Below, piece by piece: positions 46,763-55,275 of a DNA stretch of 64,000 nt. Below the pieces are notes generated by a model that had not been told where the DNA came from, did not search any database, and saw only the letters and a list, made by a program, of their open reading frames with translations. The DNA lies in the NCBI RefSeq assembly GCF_040412085.2, contig NZ_CP115921.1, positions 248,001 to 312,000 of the forward strand. The letters are read 5' to 3'. The stretch's first letter is position 1, and each line of letters starts with the position of its first letter. Position numbers and translations under genes: made by a program. Origin of the DNA: Vibrio sp. CB1-14. Its GTDB lineage: Bacteria > Pseudomonadota > Gammaproteobacteria > Enterobacterales > Vibrionaceae.

Positions 46763-48129
46763 TGGCAGACCAAGCAACGCACCTACGTAGCGAGGGGGAT
46801 GTGAACAATACCCCAGCACGTGAAGAGTGGAATCAACAAATACAAGACGAAGCGACACAAGCACTGCTTAAACGCGACGCCGATGTTTTCTTGCATCAGT
46901 CTATGTCAACGCCATGCCTAGATTCACTAGAAGCGGCAGAAGGGATTTATATCCAAGACACACGCGGAAAGCGCTACATGGACTTTCATGGTAACAACGT
47001 ACATCAGCTTGGTTATGCGCACCCGCATGTCATCAAACGTGTAACGGAGCAGATGCATTCACTGCCCTTTTCGCCGCGCCGTTTTACCAACGAAACAGCG
47101 GTTAAATGTGCTGAAAAGCTAACCCAAGTCTGCGGCGGCGATCTCAACCGAGTGTTATTTGCGCCCGGCGGCACATCTGTAGTTGGAATGGCGCTCAAAC
47201 TGGCTCGCTATATCACAGGCAACTACAAAGTCGTGTCACTGTGGGACTCATTTCATGGGGCATCATTGGATGCGATTTCAGTCGGTGGTGAAGCGTGTTT
47301 TCGTGAAGGCATGGGCCCGCTCATGGCAGGTGTTGAGCGTATCCCACCAGCGGTGTCTTATCGCGGTGCATTCCCTTCACAAGACGGGAGTGATGTTCAC
47401 TACGCTGACTATCTCGAATACGTGATTGAAAAAGAAGGCGGTATCGGCGCGTTTATCGCAGAAGGCGTTCGCAATACCGATGTGCAAGTACCAAGTAAAG
47501 CGTACTGGAAACGCATCCGTGAGATTTGCGACAAACACAATGTCCTACTCATTATTGACGATATTCCGAATGGCATGGGGCGCAGTGGTGAATGGTTTAC
47601 CTATCAGGCATTCGACATTGAACCGGACATTCTTTGTATCGGCAAAGGCTTTGGTGGCGGTTTGGTTCCAATCGCTGCAATGGTAACCAAAGACAAATAC
47701 AACACGGCTGCGGAAATCTCTCTAGGTCACTACACGCACGAGAAAAGTGCCCTTGGCTGCGCGGCGGCACTTGCCACCATGGAAGCGATTGAGCAAGAAC
47801 AGCTCCTAGAGAAGACACGTAATGACAGCGAGTTTGTCAAAGCACGTCTACTTCAAATGAAGCAGCAATACCCAATTATTGGCGATGTACGTGGCATTGG
47901 TCTTCTGTGGGGTGTGGAACTAGTAAAAAACCACATCACAAAACACAGAGCCTACGATGAAGCCGAGCAAGTTCTCTATCAATGCTTAAATCAAGGTCTG
48001 AGCTTTAAGGTGTCGCAAGGCAACGTCATTCAGCTTAGCCCTCCGCTGATTATTACCCGTGACGAGCTAACCAAAGCGCTCGACATTTTCGAGCAAGCTA
48101 TTGCTCACGTATCAAACGTAAGAAATTAA
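46762..48129 (+). CDS. pbfA: PbfA-like (R)-1-hydroxy-2-aminoethylphosphonate ammonia-lyase
   Basis: 455 residues, a class III aminotransferase fold. PLP motifs include APGGTSVVGMALKLARY, DDIPNGMGRSG and the Lys in CIGKGFGGGLVPIAAM. Position between phnW and phnX is the hallmark of PbfA, described in Vibrio, which converts hydroxylated aminoethylphosphonate to phosphonoacetaldehyde, so that the next enzyme can act. A transaminase on another substrate cannot be excluded from sequence, but the context is strong. Confidence 0.88.
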   Translation: MADQATHLRSEGDVNNTPAREEWNQQIQDEATQALLKRDADVFLHQSMSTPCLDSLEAAEGIYIQDTRGKRYMDFHGNNVHQLGYAHPHVIKRVTEQMHSLPFSPRRFTNETAVKCAEKLTQVCGGDLNRVLFAPGGTSVVGMALKLARYITGNYKVVSLWDSFHGASLDAISVGGEACFREGMGPLMAGVERIPPAVSYRGAFPSQDGSDVHYADYLEYVIEKEGGIGAFIAEGVRNTDVQVPSKAYWKRIREICDKHNVLLIIDDIPNGMGRSGEWFTYQAFDIEPDILCIGKGFGGGLVPIAAMVTKDKYNTAAEISLGHYTHEKSALGCAAALATMEAIEQEQLLEKTRNDSEFVKARLLQMKQQYPIIGDVRGIGLLWGVELVKNHITKHRAYDEAEQVLYQCLNQGLSFKVSQGNVIQLSPPLIITRDELTKALDIFEQAIAHVSNVRN

Positions 48130-48147
48130 CTTTTAAGGAATGACATC

Positions 48148-48966
48148 ATGTCTCACTCATCACCGATTCAAGCCGTTATCTTTGACTGGGCTGGCACTAT
48201 TGTTGACTTTGGTTCGTTTGCCCCGACCAGCATTTTTGTCGAAGCATTTAAACAAGGCTTTGATTTCGAGATTTCTCTAGACGAAGCTCGCGAGCCAATG
48301 GGTATTGGTAAATGGGATCACATTAAAGCCGTTGGCCAAATCCCAGCAGTAACAGCACGTTGGACAGCCAAGTTTGGCCAAGAAATGCAAGACAGCGATG
48401 TTGACGCCATCTACGCCGCATTCATGCCTCTACAAAAAGCCAAAGTAGCGGATCACGCTGAGCCAATCCTTAACGCGGTTGACGTTGTGAACGACCTTAA
48501 ACACAAAGGCATCAAGATCGGCTCATGTTCTGGCTACCCACGTCAAGTAATGGATGTTCTCATTCCAGTGGCGGCAGATTACGGCTATAAACCAGACTAT
48601 GTCGTCGCTACTGATGACCTACCTCAAGGCGGCCGCCCTGCTGCATTTATGGCACTGAAAAACGCTATCGAACTGGGCGCGACTAGCGTCGGTGCTTGCG
48701 TAAAAGTGGATGACGCAGCACCCGGTATCGAAGAAGGTCACAATGCAGGCATGTGGACTGTGGGTCTACTGCTTTCTGGCAACGAGGCTGGCCTTACATT
48801 TGACCAATACCAAGCCGCTGATGAAGCAACTCTAACAGCAGCTCGCGAACGTGCACGCATCAAGCTTGGTAAAGCTTCACCTCACTATCTAGTTGATACG
48901 ATTGCCGACCTTCCAGGTGTGATCGCAGATATTGAGAAACGCGTTTTAGCGGGTGAGCGTCCGTAA
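48148..48966 (+). CDS. phnX: Phosphonoacetaldehyde hydrolase (phosphonatase)
   Basis: 272 residues, a HAD-superfamily enzyme. The nucleophile Asp is in [14 protein letters not shown], the Schiff-base Lys in [13 protein letters not shown], and the [10 protein letters not shown] and [13 protein letters not shown] motifs follow. It cleaves phosphonoacetaldehyde to acetaldehyde and phosphate, completing the pathway in this cluster. A terminator follows. Confidence 0.95.
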   Translation: MSHSSPIQAVIFDWAGTIVDFGSFAPTSIFVEAFKQGFDFEISLDEAREPMGIGKWDHIKAVGQIPAVTARWTAKFGQEMQDSDVDAIYAAFMPLQKAKVADHAEPILNAVDVVNDLKHKGIKIGSCSGYPRQVMDVLIPVAADYGYKPDYVVATDDLPQGGRPAAFMALKNAIELGATSVGACVKVDDAAPGIEEGHNAGMWTVGLLLSGNEAGLTFDQYQAADEATLTAARERARIKLGKASPHYLVDTIADLPGVIADIEKRVLAGERP

Positions 48967-48988
48967 GATAAGCAAGCTAAGAAAAATA

Positions 48989-49017
48989 AAAAGCTCACGG
49001 TTTAACCGTGAGCTTTT
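48989..49017 (+). terminator. Terminator after phnX
   Basis: 14-base arms 48989-49002 and 49004-49017, nearly perfect, containing GCTCACGGTT, with T run at the end. Confidence 0.82.
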
Positions 49018-49075
49018 CGCATCCAATATTCCTTGATAGACAAAAACTAAACAACACTGTGGTGTCGAGCGGTCG

Positions 49076-49975
49076 TTAGGCTCTCGCAACAACAAAGTGC
49101 TCCAACTTCATTACGTGCTGCTCAGGCACTTTTCGACCAATTGGTTCGAAGTAGCGCCCATTTAGATCCTCCAGAGTCTTATTTTCTGCCACTTTGAAGC
49201 CGTAGCCAGACAACATTTGCTCTATCTCATCACTGCGATAGAAAGACACCCACGGCTCCCCAAATTTATCTGATAAGTCTTTAATCGTGTTCACACGTTT
49301 AACTACATGGGGATAGCCATCTCCAAAGCAAGCTTTAGGATCGCTGTTAAGGCGTTCGTCAACGTAAGACATCAAGAAAGTTGCATCTGTACGATGTGTG
49401 AGAGCGGCCAATGCTTCAATGGTAGTGGCTAACGCAGGTTTAGTAATGTACTGAGAAACACCTTCTAAGGTGAAGATAGTTGGTTTATTTGGATCAAAGC
49501 CGGATGCCAATAATCGCTCAACGAGAGATTGGTGATTAAAATCCACACTAACGTAACTCACATTCTCTGAGTTAAATAAGTGTTGGGGTAGTTTTTTACG
49601 CTTTCTCTTTTGCACTTCAGCTTGATCGACTTCGAAAACCCTGAGGCTGGAAGGCAGGTCAAGGCGATGCGCCCTTAAGTCATAACCTGCACCCAAAATC
49701 ACGTATTGGTCGACCCCATTTTCCACCGCCTCTTGAATACAATCATCAAAAAATCGAGTTCTCGCAATAAGGTGCTGATGGAATCCAGGGGCAAACTTCT
49801 CTGTGATCAAAACAGATAGCCGATGACCCATCAGCTTGATGAGACTCGCACCTAACACGAATCGTTTTGCGTACGGATCGCTAATGACCCTCTTACTCGG
49901 TGGTGCCAGTGTCTCGATTAAGCGTTGCTTCGCCACGCCTTGCGCGGTCGCATCTTTACCAAACCAAAAGCTCAT
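49076..49975 (-). CDS. SAM-dependent methyltransferase (leucine carboxyl methyltransferase family, TIGR00027-like)
   Basis: 299 residues. The SAM-binding motif is VDQYVILGAGYDLRAHRL with FEVDQAEVQ as the acidic post-motif. IARTRFFDDCI near residue 70 is typical. Such proteins are usually O-methyltransferases of unknown substrate. It is divergent from the FMN-reductase/TruD-like unit. Confidence 0.88.
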   Translation of the reverse strand: MSFWFGKDATAQGVAKQRLIETLAPPSKRVISDPYAKRFVLGASLIKLMGHRLSVLITEKFAPGFHQHLIARTRFFDDCIQEAVENGVDQYVILGAGYDLRAHRLDLPSSLRVFEVDQAEVQKRKRKKLPQHLFNSENVSYVSVDFNHQSLVERLLASGFDPNKPTIFTLEGVSQYITKPALATTIEALAALTHRTDATFLMSYVDERLNSDPKACFGDGYPHVVKRVNTIKDLSDKFGEPWVSFYRSDEIEQMLSGYGFKVAENKTLEDLNGRYFEPIGRKVPEQHVMKLEHFVVARA

Positions 49976-50404
49976 AGTTGCTTACCTCGGGTTCTTTGTA
50001 GAGTGAACAGTTCGAACCTAGAAACATGTGAGAAGGAGATAACAATCATTAAAATACTAATCAAACACAAACATTTAATGACAAAAATACCAATATAGCT
50101 TAAAAGTCACTCCTTTACTTTGAATTAAGTAATAGAACTAAAACTACTCACACAAAATATCTCGATAAAGATCACACATTTAAAACCTCACCAGAAAACG
50201 ACATATAAGCATACCACCGAGATTGGTAATTTAATTAAAATACTGGAACACCTCTAATTAGATTTAAACATTCTAAAACAAGAACAGAATTATTATAACT
50301 CTTCGACGCAATCGCCATTTCAAGGGCAACGGCATTGACGACAGTCATAATATTAAAGAACACTTCCCTTAGAGTAAATTTTAAACCCCAAAAAGGAATT
50401 TTGA
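49976..50404. other. 429-base AT-rich spacer
   Basis: It separates the methyltransferase from the FMN-reductase/TruD unit. I see no intact gene, tRNA or clear repeat; AAGGA sits just before the FMN-reductase start. The AT richness stands out from neighbouring genes. Confidence 0.5.
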
Positions 50405-50998
50405 ATGAACATCGCAATCGTTGCCGGTAGCCAAAGAACAAACTCACAAAGTATCAATGTGGCTAATTATCTGGCAACACTCGCTGGCGAACACTTTGAA
50501 CAGGTCAATGTTCTCGACTTGCATCATTTAGCTTTACCACTTTGGAATGAAGGCGTGTGGCAAGACAGCGAGGAATGGGCACCATTTCAACCCATTAAAC
50601 AACAACTCAAGCAATCTGATGCCTTTATTTTTATCACGCCAGAATGGCATGGAATGGCAACACCTTCACTAAAGAATTTTTTGATGTTGACTACCGACGA
50701 CGAATTGGCACACAAAGCGGCGTTATTGGTAAGCGTCTCTGCTGGCGTCAATGGCGTATACCCTATTAGCGAACTGCGTATGACTGGAAATAAAAACAAT
50801 CACGTCTGTTTTTTGCCAGACCATCTTATCTTTAGAAACTGCGAACAAACGTTGACTGCCGATCACCAATGTACAGACCAAAATCAACATGTTAGAAGCG
50901 AATATACGCTCAAGTTACTCGCAGCCTATGCCAATGCTTTAGCCCCCGTACACCGAGACATGGTAAGTATCGGTAAACCATTTCGATACGGAATGTAA
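50405..50998 (+). CDS. NADPH-dependent FMN reductase family protein
   Basis: 197 residues with the flavodoxin-like start IAIVAGSQRTNSQSINVA (phosphate-binding loop) and FIFITPEWHGMATPSLKNFL (flavin contact). It probably reduces FMN or a quinone-like substrate. The gene is 49 bases upstream of a TruD-like pseudouridine synthase gene on the same strand, and they share a terminator, so they form one unit. Confidence 0.88.
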   Translation: MNIAIVAGSQRTNSQSINVANYLATLAGEHFEQVNVLDLHHLALPLWNEGVWQDSEEWAPFQPIKQQLKQSDAFIFITPEWHGMATPSLKNFLMLTTDDELAHKAALLVSVSAGVNGVYPISELRMTGNKNNHVCFLPDHLIFRNCEQTLTADHQCTDQNQHVRSEYTLKLLAAYANALAPVHRDMVSIGKPFRYGM

Positions 50999-51047
50999 TG
51001 AACAACTAACTTTCAACCAGATAAAGCGTAATCGCAAGGAGAAATGG

Positions 51048-52001
51048 ATGAAGTATAGAATAAAACAAAAAAATGAAGACTTTAGGGTATGCGAAGTCAT
51101 TAACTTAGATATTGCCGATAGCCCTACTAACTATCAACTTTTTTGTTTAGTGAAGAGTGGTATCTCAACATTTAACGCTATAGATATTATTAGCCAAGAA
51201 TTTAACCTAGAGGAAGGTCAAATTGGCGTAGCCGGTTTAAAAGATGAAGAAGGGATCACGCAGCAATATCTCACAATTGAAAGTCATAAAGTCCCTAGTA
51301 AATTTAATGATAAAGACAGTAACTTTTGGCTTGAGTTATATCAAATCGGTTTCTCCAACAATAAAATCACTGTTGGTTCTAATCTTGGAAACGCATTTAA
51401 TATCGTATTAAGAGGACTTGACGAAGAGGCTCAAAATGCCCTTACAAGCATTAATGAAACTCAGCTTAGAGTCCCCAATTACTATGACAGCCAACGTTTC
51501 GGCTTACCCAATCAACCTGCGCTGACACATCTGATCGGACAACACTACCTTGAAGGTAATCTCGATAAGTGTCTTGAATTCGCACGGGAATCGGGTGTGC
51601 TGGCGAATAGAGAGGTAACGCTAGAGAACCTAGATTTTTTAATACCTATGCGCGAAAGGGCTTTTTGGCTTTGTTCTCATGGCTCACACATGTGGAACAA
51701 GAAGCTCAGTGAACTCATACAAGCAGAAGGCTCCGCTAGCGCCTCTATCCGTATCGCGGACAACAGCTACTTTGCTCCAAACCAAGATGACTTTGCAGCG
51801 CATAAGCTTCCGAATAAATTAGCCATAGACAAGTGGCGAGCAATCGACGGCGAAATAAAGAAACTGTCTGCAACCAGGGACTGCTTTATTTATTGTCATT
51901 TTAAATCTGAGCCGCTCGACTCAGATAGCTGTGAGTTGCAGTTCACATTGCCGACTGGTAGCTACGCAACGATGGCAATAAAAGGCATCTTAGGTGTTTA
52001 A
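51048..52001 (+). CDS. TruD-family pseudouridine synthase homolog
   Basis: 317 residues, somewhat shorter than housekeeping TruD (about 350). The catalytic Asp motif is present in GVAGLKDEEGITQQYL; GNAFNIVLRG, VPNYYDSQRFG and the C-terminal FTLPTGSYATMAIK match TruD landmarks. TruD modifies tRNA-Glu U13, but this gene lacks the usual ispD-ispF-truD-surE setting, and its 5' part is AT-rich. Some TruD relatives make C-nucleoside antibiotics. It may be a paralog or transferred gene; the substrate is unknown. Confidence 0.85.
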   Translation: MKYRIKQKNEDFRVCEVINLDIADSPTNYQLFCLVKSGISTFNAIDIISQEFNLEEGQIGVAGLKDEEGITQQYLTIESHKVPSKFNDKDSNFWLELYQIGFSNNKITVGSNLGNAFNIVLRGLDEEAQNALTSINETQLRVPNYYDSQRFGLPNQPALTHLIGQHYLEGNLDKCLEFARESGVLANREVTLENLDFLIPMRERAFWLCSHGSHMWNKKLSELIQAEGSASASIRIADNSYFAPNQDDFAAHKLPNKLAIDKWRAIDGEIKKLSATRDCFIYCHFKSEPLDSDSCELQFTLPTGSYATMAIKGILGV

Positions 52002-52017
52002 TTGGCCTTAGTATTAC

Positions 52018-52050
52018 AAAGGACGAAAGGTGCGACACCTTTCGTCCTTT
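52018..52050 (+). terminator. Terminator after the TruD-like gene
   Basis: A perfect 15-bp stem (52018-52032 and 52036-52050) with a 3-base loop and a following T-rich tail. Confidence 0.9.
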
Positions 52051-52080
52051 TCGTTTCTCCGTCAATGTGCGCAGCAATAG

Positions 52081-52560
52081 TTAGCCCGCTGACTGAATCC
52101 ACACCACATTCTCATCTGATGTCGGTGTCTCAAACCAAGACCAAAACAACTCCAGCATCTCTGGTGTCATTTCATAAGATCGGCCGTTGAGTTCTGAGTT
52201 ACGAGCAGATGCTCTCTGCTTACAAACATCAAATCCGACATCCAAATAATGAATTTCACTGCTCGCAGCTACACTCGATGCCCATTCAGTAAAAGCAAGC
52301 CGATCCGCTTTCGTCCAAAAACCAAAATCAAATACAACCGGCACACCGAGCGAAAAAAGCTGTAAGGCAGAGTCTTTAAATAACCCTTGAAGCGTTGCCA
52401 AACGACGATCAAAGAGCTCCCGCTCCATATGCTCGCCATATAGAGGGATCATCCACTCATCAATAGAAAACCGAAACGCAGCGTGTTTAGCGGCCAATGC
52501 TTTAGAGTACGTTGTCTTACCGGAGCCAATAAAGCCACATACGAAATAGATTTGGGTCAT
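52081..52560 (-). CDS. P-loop ATP-binding kinase-like protein (AAA_33)
   Basis: 159 residues. The Walker A loop is FVCGFIGSGKTTYSKALA, followed by FSIDEWMIPLYGEHM and the FDFGFWTKADRLAF and RASARNSE blocks typical of small P-loop kinases and chloramphenicol phosphotransferase-like proteins. The gene lies 2 bases after the Crp/Fnr gene stop, on the same strand. Substrate unknown. Confidence 0.82.
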   Translation of the reverse strand: MTQIYFVCGFIGSGKTTYSKALAAKHAAFRFSIDEWMIPLYGEHMERELFDRRLATLQGLFKDSALQLFSLGVPVVFDFGFWTKADRLAFTEWASSVAASSEIHYLDVGFDVCKQRASARNSELNGRSYEMTPEMLELFWSWFETPTSDENVVWIQSAG

Positions 52561-52562
52561 TC

Positions 52563-53186
52563 TTACAGCTTTTCTCCTAGCGCTAGTTGTGTTCTCACTT
52601 GCTGCAATTTCTCTAGTTCAAAAGACTTGTTGGTATTTTCTCCATGCATTAAAGCACTGTTCTTGAGCTTTTTGCTAACACGAATAACCGTTTCTGTTGA
52701 ACATCCCGAATAAGCCGCAATTTCCCTGTATGTCCACTTATAACCTACATCAGCGGTAACTAAATCAATCACGCTATCAATTACCCTTAACTCGACGCTG
52801 TGCGTAGACATTTTGGACAAACGGATCTCAGCGTGGCGAAGCTCTGTTGCCATTTCAGAGAATAGATAACGAACGAATTTTGGGTTCTCTTGAAAGAACT
52901 GATCTAAATCGCGCACCACGACACGTTCAAGAGTGAGATCAGTTAAAGCTTTGGCACCTACGTGATAATTCTGTCCAGAAAGAAGCGTTCGATAGCCAAA
53001 ATATTGATTGGTTTTGTAAACGCGACTCATCACCTCTTTTCCATTCAGCAATAAGCGTTGCAGCGATACCAAACCAGAGACGATAAAATAGAAACAGTCT
53101 GGTTCGTCATGTTGATCATAGAGAAATTTTCCCTTTGGCAAAACAACCGTTTTTATGTCGCATGCCGCTAATCGGTAGTGTTCCAT
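52563..53186 (-). CDS. Crp/Fnr-family transcriptional regulator
   Basis: 207 residues. A cNMP-binding-like beta-roll (YDQHDEPDCFYFIVSGLVSLQRLLLNGKEVMSRVY) is followed by a helical linker and a C-terminal helix-turn-helix with YREIAAYSGCSTETVIRVSKKL. The recognition helix keeps the Glu and Arg that contact G/A in CRP and FNR. There is no FNR-type N-terminal Cys cluster. Two palindromes with matching geometry occur before the neighbouring PTS and DUF3604 genes. Confidence 0.88.
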   Translation of the reverse strand: MEHYRLAACDIKTVVLPKGKFLYDQHDEPDCFYFIVSGLVSLQRLLLNGKEVMSRVYKTNQYFGYRTLLSGQNYHVGAKALTDLTLERVVVRDLDQFFQENPKFVRYLFSEMATELRHAEIRLSKMSTHSVELRVIDSVIDLVTADVGYKWTYREIAAYSGCSTETVIRVSKKLKNSALMHGENTNKSFELEKLQQVRTQLALGEKL

Positions 53187-53332
53187 TTTCCCTCCGGAAT
53201 GCTTCGTAACCTCATATCCACCGACGATACCAGCATAAAGGTTGGGCTTGCTAGGCTGGATATCTAACTACGAACGATAATATCAATTATATGAACCGAC
53301 ACCACATTCTCTAGTAGCAAAAACAAGAAAAA

Positions 53333-53362
53333 AGCCGAACTTAGCATAGACTAAGTTCGGCT
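53333..53362 (-). terminator. Terminator after the PTS gene
   Basis: AGCCGAACTTAG / CTAAGTTCGGCT, 12-bp stem with a 6-base loop; on the minus strand followed by a T run. Confidence 0.88.
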
Positions 53363-53382
53363 AAAAGACTCACATTCTGCAG

Positions 53383-54831
53383 CTAAGCTTTAGCGCTTTC
53401 AAACTGCTTTTGTTCCTGTAACGCTTTCTCTTTGTGGATAGCGTTCATATCTCCGGCGATGGCTTCAGCCGAAGTGCCAACAATAATCTGAATCGTTGTC
53501 GGAGTTGGTCGAATTACACCTGCGGCTCCCAACTTCTTACAAACCGAATCCTCAATCGTTGAGCTATCAGTAACGGTAAGGCGAAGACGCGTCATACAAC
53601 AGTTAATATTGGTGATATTGTCGTACCCTCCAACAGCATCATAGTAAGCAGCGGCTAACCCACTCGTATCTGTCGTTGAGGCGACAACTTCTTCCTCCTC
53701 ATCATCGCGCCCAGGAGTCTTAAGATTGAAGTACTTAATTGCGGCAGTGAAGGTAACAAAGTACATAGCAAAATAAGCAAGACCTAGAGGGATGATTCGA
53801 ATCGGGTTCGTTGCGAGCCCCCAGTTCAACACGTAATCGATGAAGCCTCCCGAGAAACCAAAGCCATGTTTAATATTTAGCCAATCACTGATTACGTAAG
53901 ATGCCCCCATAAAGATAGCGTGTAGAGCGAATAGAATTGGCGCGGTGAACATGAACAAGAACTCAACAGGTTCTGTGATCCCCGTCAGGAAGCTTGTAAG
54001 CGCTATAGAGACCAACATCCCCACTAAAGCTGGACGACGTTCTTTTTTAGCTGTTACATAGAACGCTAAGCAGACCGCTGGTAGACCAAACATCATCACG
54101 ACATAACAGCCCGTCATAAATGCACCCGCTTCAGGGTCACCGGCAAAGAAACGTAGCTGGTCGCCAATGATCTCTGCACCACTTTCATCTGTGTATGAAC
54201 CAAACATGAAGCGGACAATACTGTTCAGAATGTGATGTAAACCAAATGGAATAAGAAGACGGTTCATTGCACCATAAACAAATAGACCGGGTTCGCCACT
54301 TTGGATCATCCACATACCAATGTCGTTGATTGCAGCACCAATAGCAGGGAAGCCATGCCCAACAATGAAGGCCATGAAGATAGAGCACAGTGCCGTCACG
54401 ACAGGAACAAAACGCTTCCCTCCAAAGAACCCAAGCCAATCTGGCAACTTAGTATCTTTGAAGTTGTTGTAGAGATAGCCCGCCATAATACCGGCGATAA
54501 TGCCAGATAAGACACCCATCTTAAGGTCAGGTGTGATGGTTTTTGCACCTTCGAGAATGATCAGGTGTGCGATAACGCCAGCAACGCCAGCAGTACCATT
54601 GTGGTCTTTGGCCAATCCGACGGCGATACCGACAGCAAACAGTAAAGGTAGCCCGCCAAATATCGCTCCCCCAGATGCTTTCACAAATGGTAAATCAAGC
54701 AAGTCTGCAGACCCAAAACGAAGTAGCAAGGCCGCCACAGGTAATACAGCGATAGGTAGCATTAAAGCACCGCCTACCCTCTGTAGTTGATTTAATATTG
54801 ATGACAGTAATTGTTTCACACGTGCCTCCAA
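53383..54831 (-). CDS. PTS EIICB, N-acetylglucosamine/glucose family (NagE/PtsG-like), no EIIA domain
   Basis: 482 residues. The EIIC membrane domain (about 10 helices) contains FGLHHILNSIVRFMFG and GITEPVEFLFMF; the EIIB domain near the C-terminus has the phosphorylated Cys in NINCCMTRLRLTV. The chain ends after EIIB, so phosphate must come from a separate EIIA such as Crr. It is divergent from the DUF3604 gene and downstream of no sugar enzyme gene, so the substrate is not fixed. Confidence 0.9.
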   Translation of the reverse strand: MEARVKQLLSSILNQLQRVGGALMLPIAVLPVAALLLRFGSADLLDLPFVKASGGAIFGGLPLLFAVGIAVGLAKDHNGTAGVAGVIAHLIILEGAKTITPDLKMGVLSGIIAGIMAGYLYNNFKDTKLPDWLGFFGGKRFVPVVTALCSIFMAFIVGHGFPAIGAAINDIGMWMIQSGEPGLFVYGAMNRLLIPFGLHHILNSIVRFMFGSYTDESGAEIIGDQLRFFAGDPEAGAFMTGCYVVMMFGLPAVCLAFYVTAKKERRPALVGMLVSIALTSFLTGITEPVEFLFMFTAPILFALHAIFMGASYVISDWLNIKHGFGFSGGFIDYVLNWGLATNPIRIIPLGLAYFAMYFVTFTAAIKYFNLKTPGRDDEEEEVVASTTDTSGLAAAYYDAVGGYDNITNINCCMTRLRLTVTDSSTIEDSVCKKLGAAGVIRPTPTTIQIIVGTSAEAIAGDMNAIHKEKALQEQKQFESAKA

Positions 54832-54934
54832 GCATTCTGCTTAAATTATACTATTTATAATAACAACCCAATTCATAGCCCTGAGCTATACATCCTTTCG
54901 TAATTAAACGTTATTAGGTTTTGTATTACGCAGA

Positions 54935-54950
54935 TATGATGATGATCATA
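54935..54950. promoter_or_regulatory. Crp/Fnr-type palindrome A
   Basis: TATGAT-GATG-ATCATA, core TGAT-N4-ATCA with the same spacing as FNR boxes. Confidence 0.6.
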
Positions 54951-55020
54951 GCACGATGACAACTTTATCAATGTGTGAACTACGGCTTATTTTTCCAACA
55001 AACACTAAAAATCCATAAAC

Positions 55021-55042
55021 CAGTATGACGACAGTCATACTG
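55021..55042. promoter_or_regulatory. Crp/Fnr-type palindrome B
   Basis: CAGTATGAC-GACA-GTCATACTG, perfect 9-base arms. The inner TATGAC-N4-GTCATA matches palindrome A; centres are 89 bases apart. Confidence 0.65.
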
Positions 55043-55275
55043 TATCTTCTCGATGCACCTATATATTAAAAACAACGACTTACCAGGGTGCTCATATCCC
55101 CCACATTGATGTGCACCTATTTTATTTAGATATACGCTAGTTTATTAATCAACCTGGTAATTATGTAACATTAAATAATCCAAACAGAATGAAGCATACG
55201 CACCAATATTAAACTAGCCACACACATTACGAAGAATAAGTTTTATTCGGAAACAGACGTAGAGAATTAGAGATT

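Larger units (their letters stand above)
54832..55275. other. 444-base divergent regulatory region
   Basis: It separates the PTS EIICB gene and DUF3604. It contains two TATGAY-N4-RTCATA palindromes (see separate entries) and no ORF of convincing length. AT-rich. Confidence 0.6.

Noticed and set aside
50235..50447. Minus-strand 70-codon ORF upstream of the FMN reductase
   Set aside because: It overlaps the promoter region and start of the flavin gene, is AT-rich, and shows no motif.
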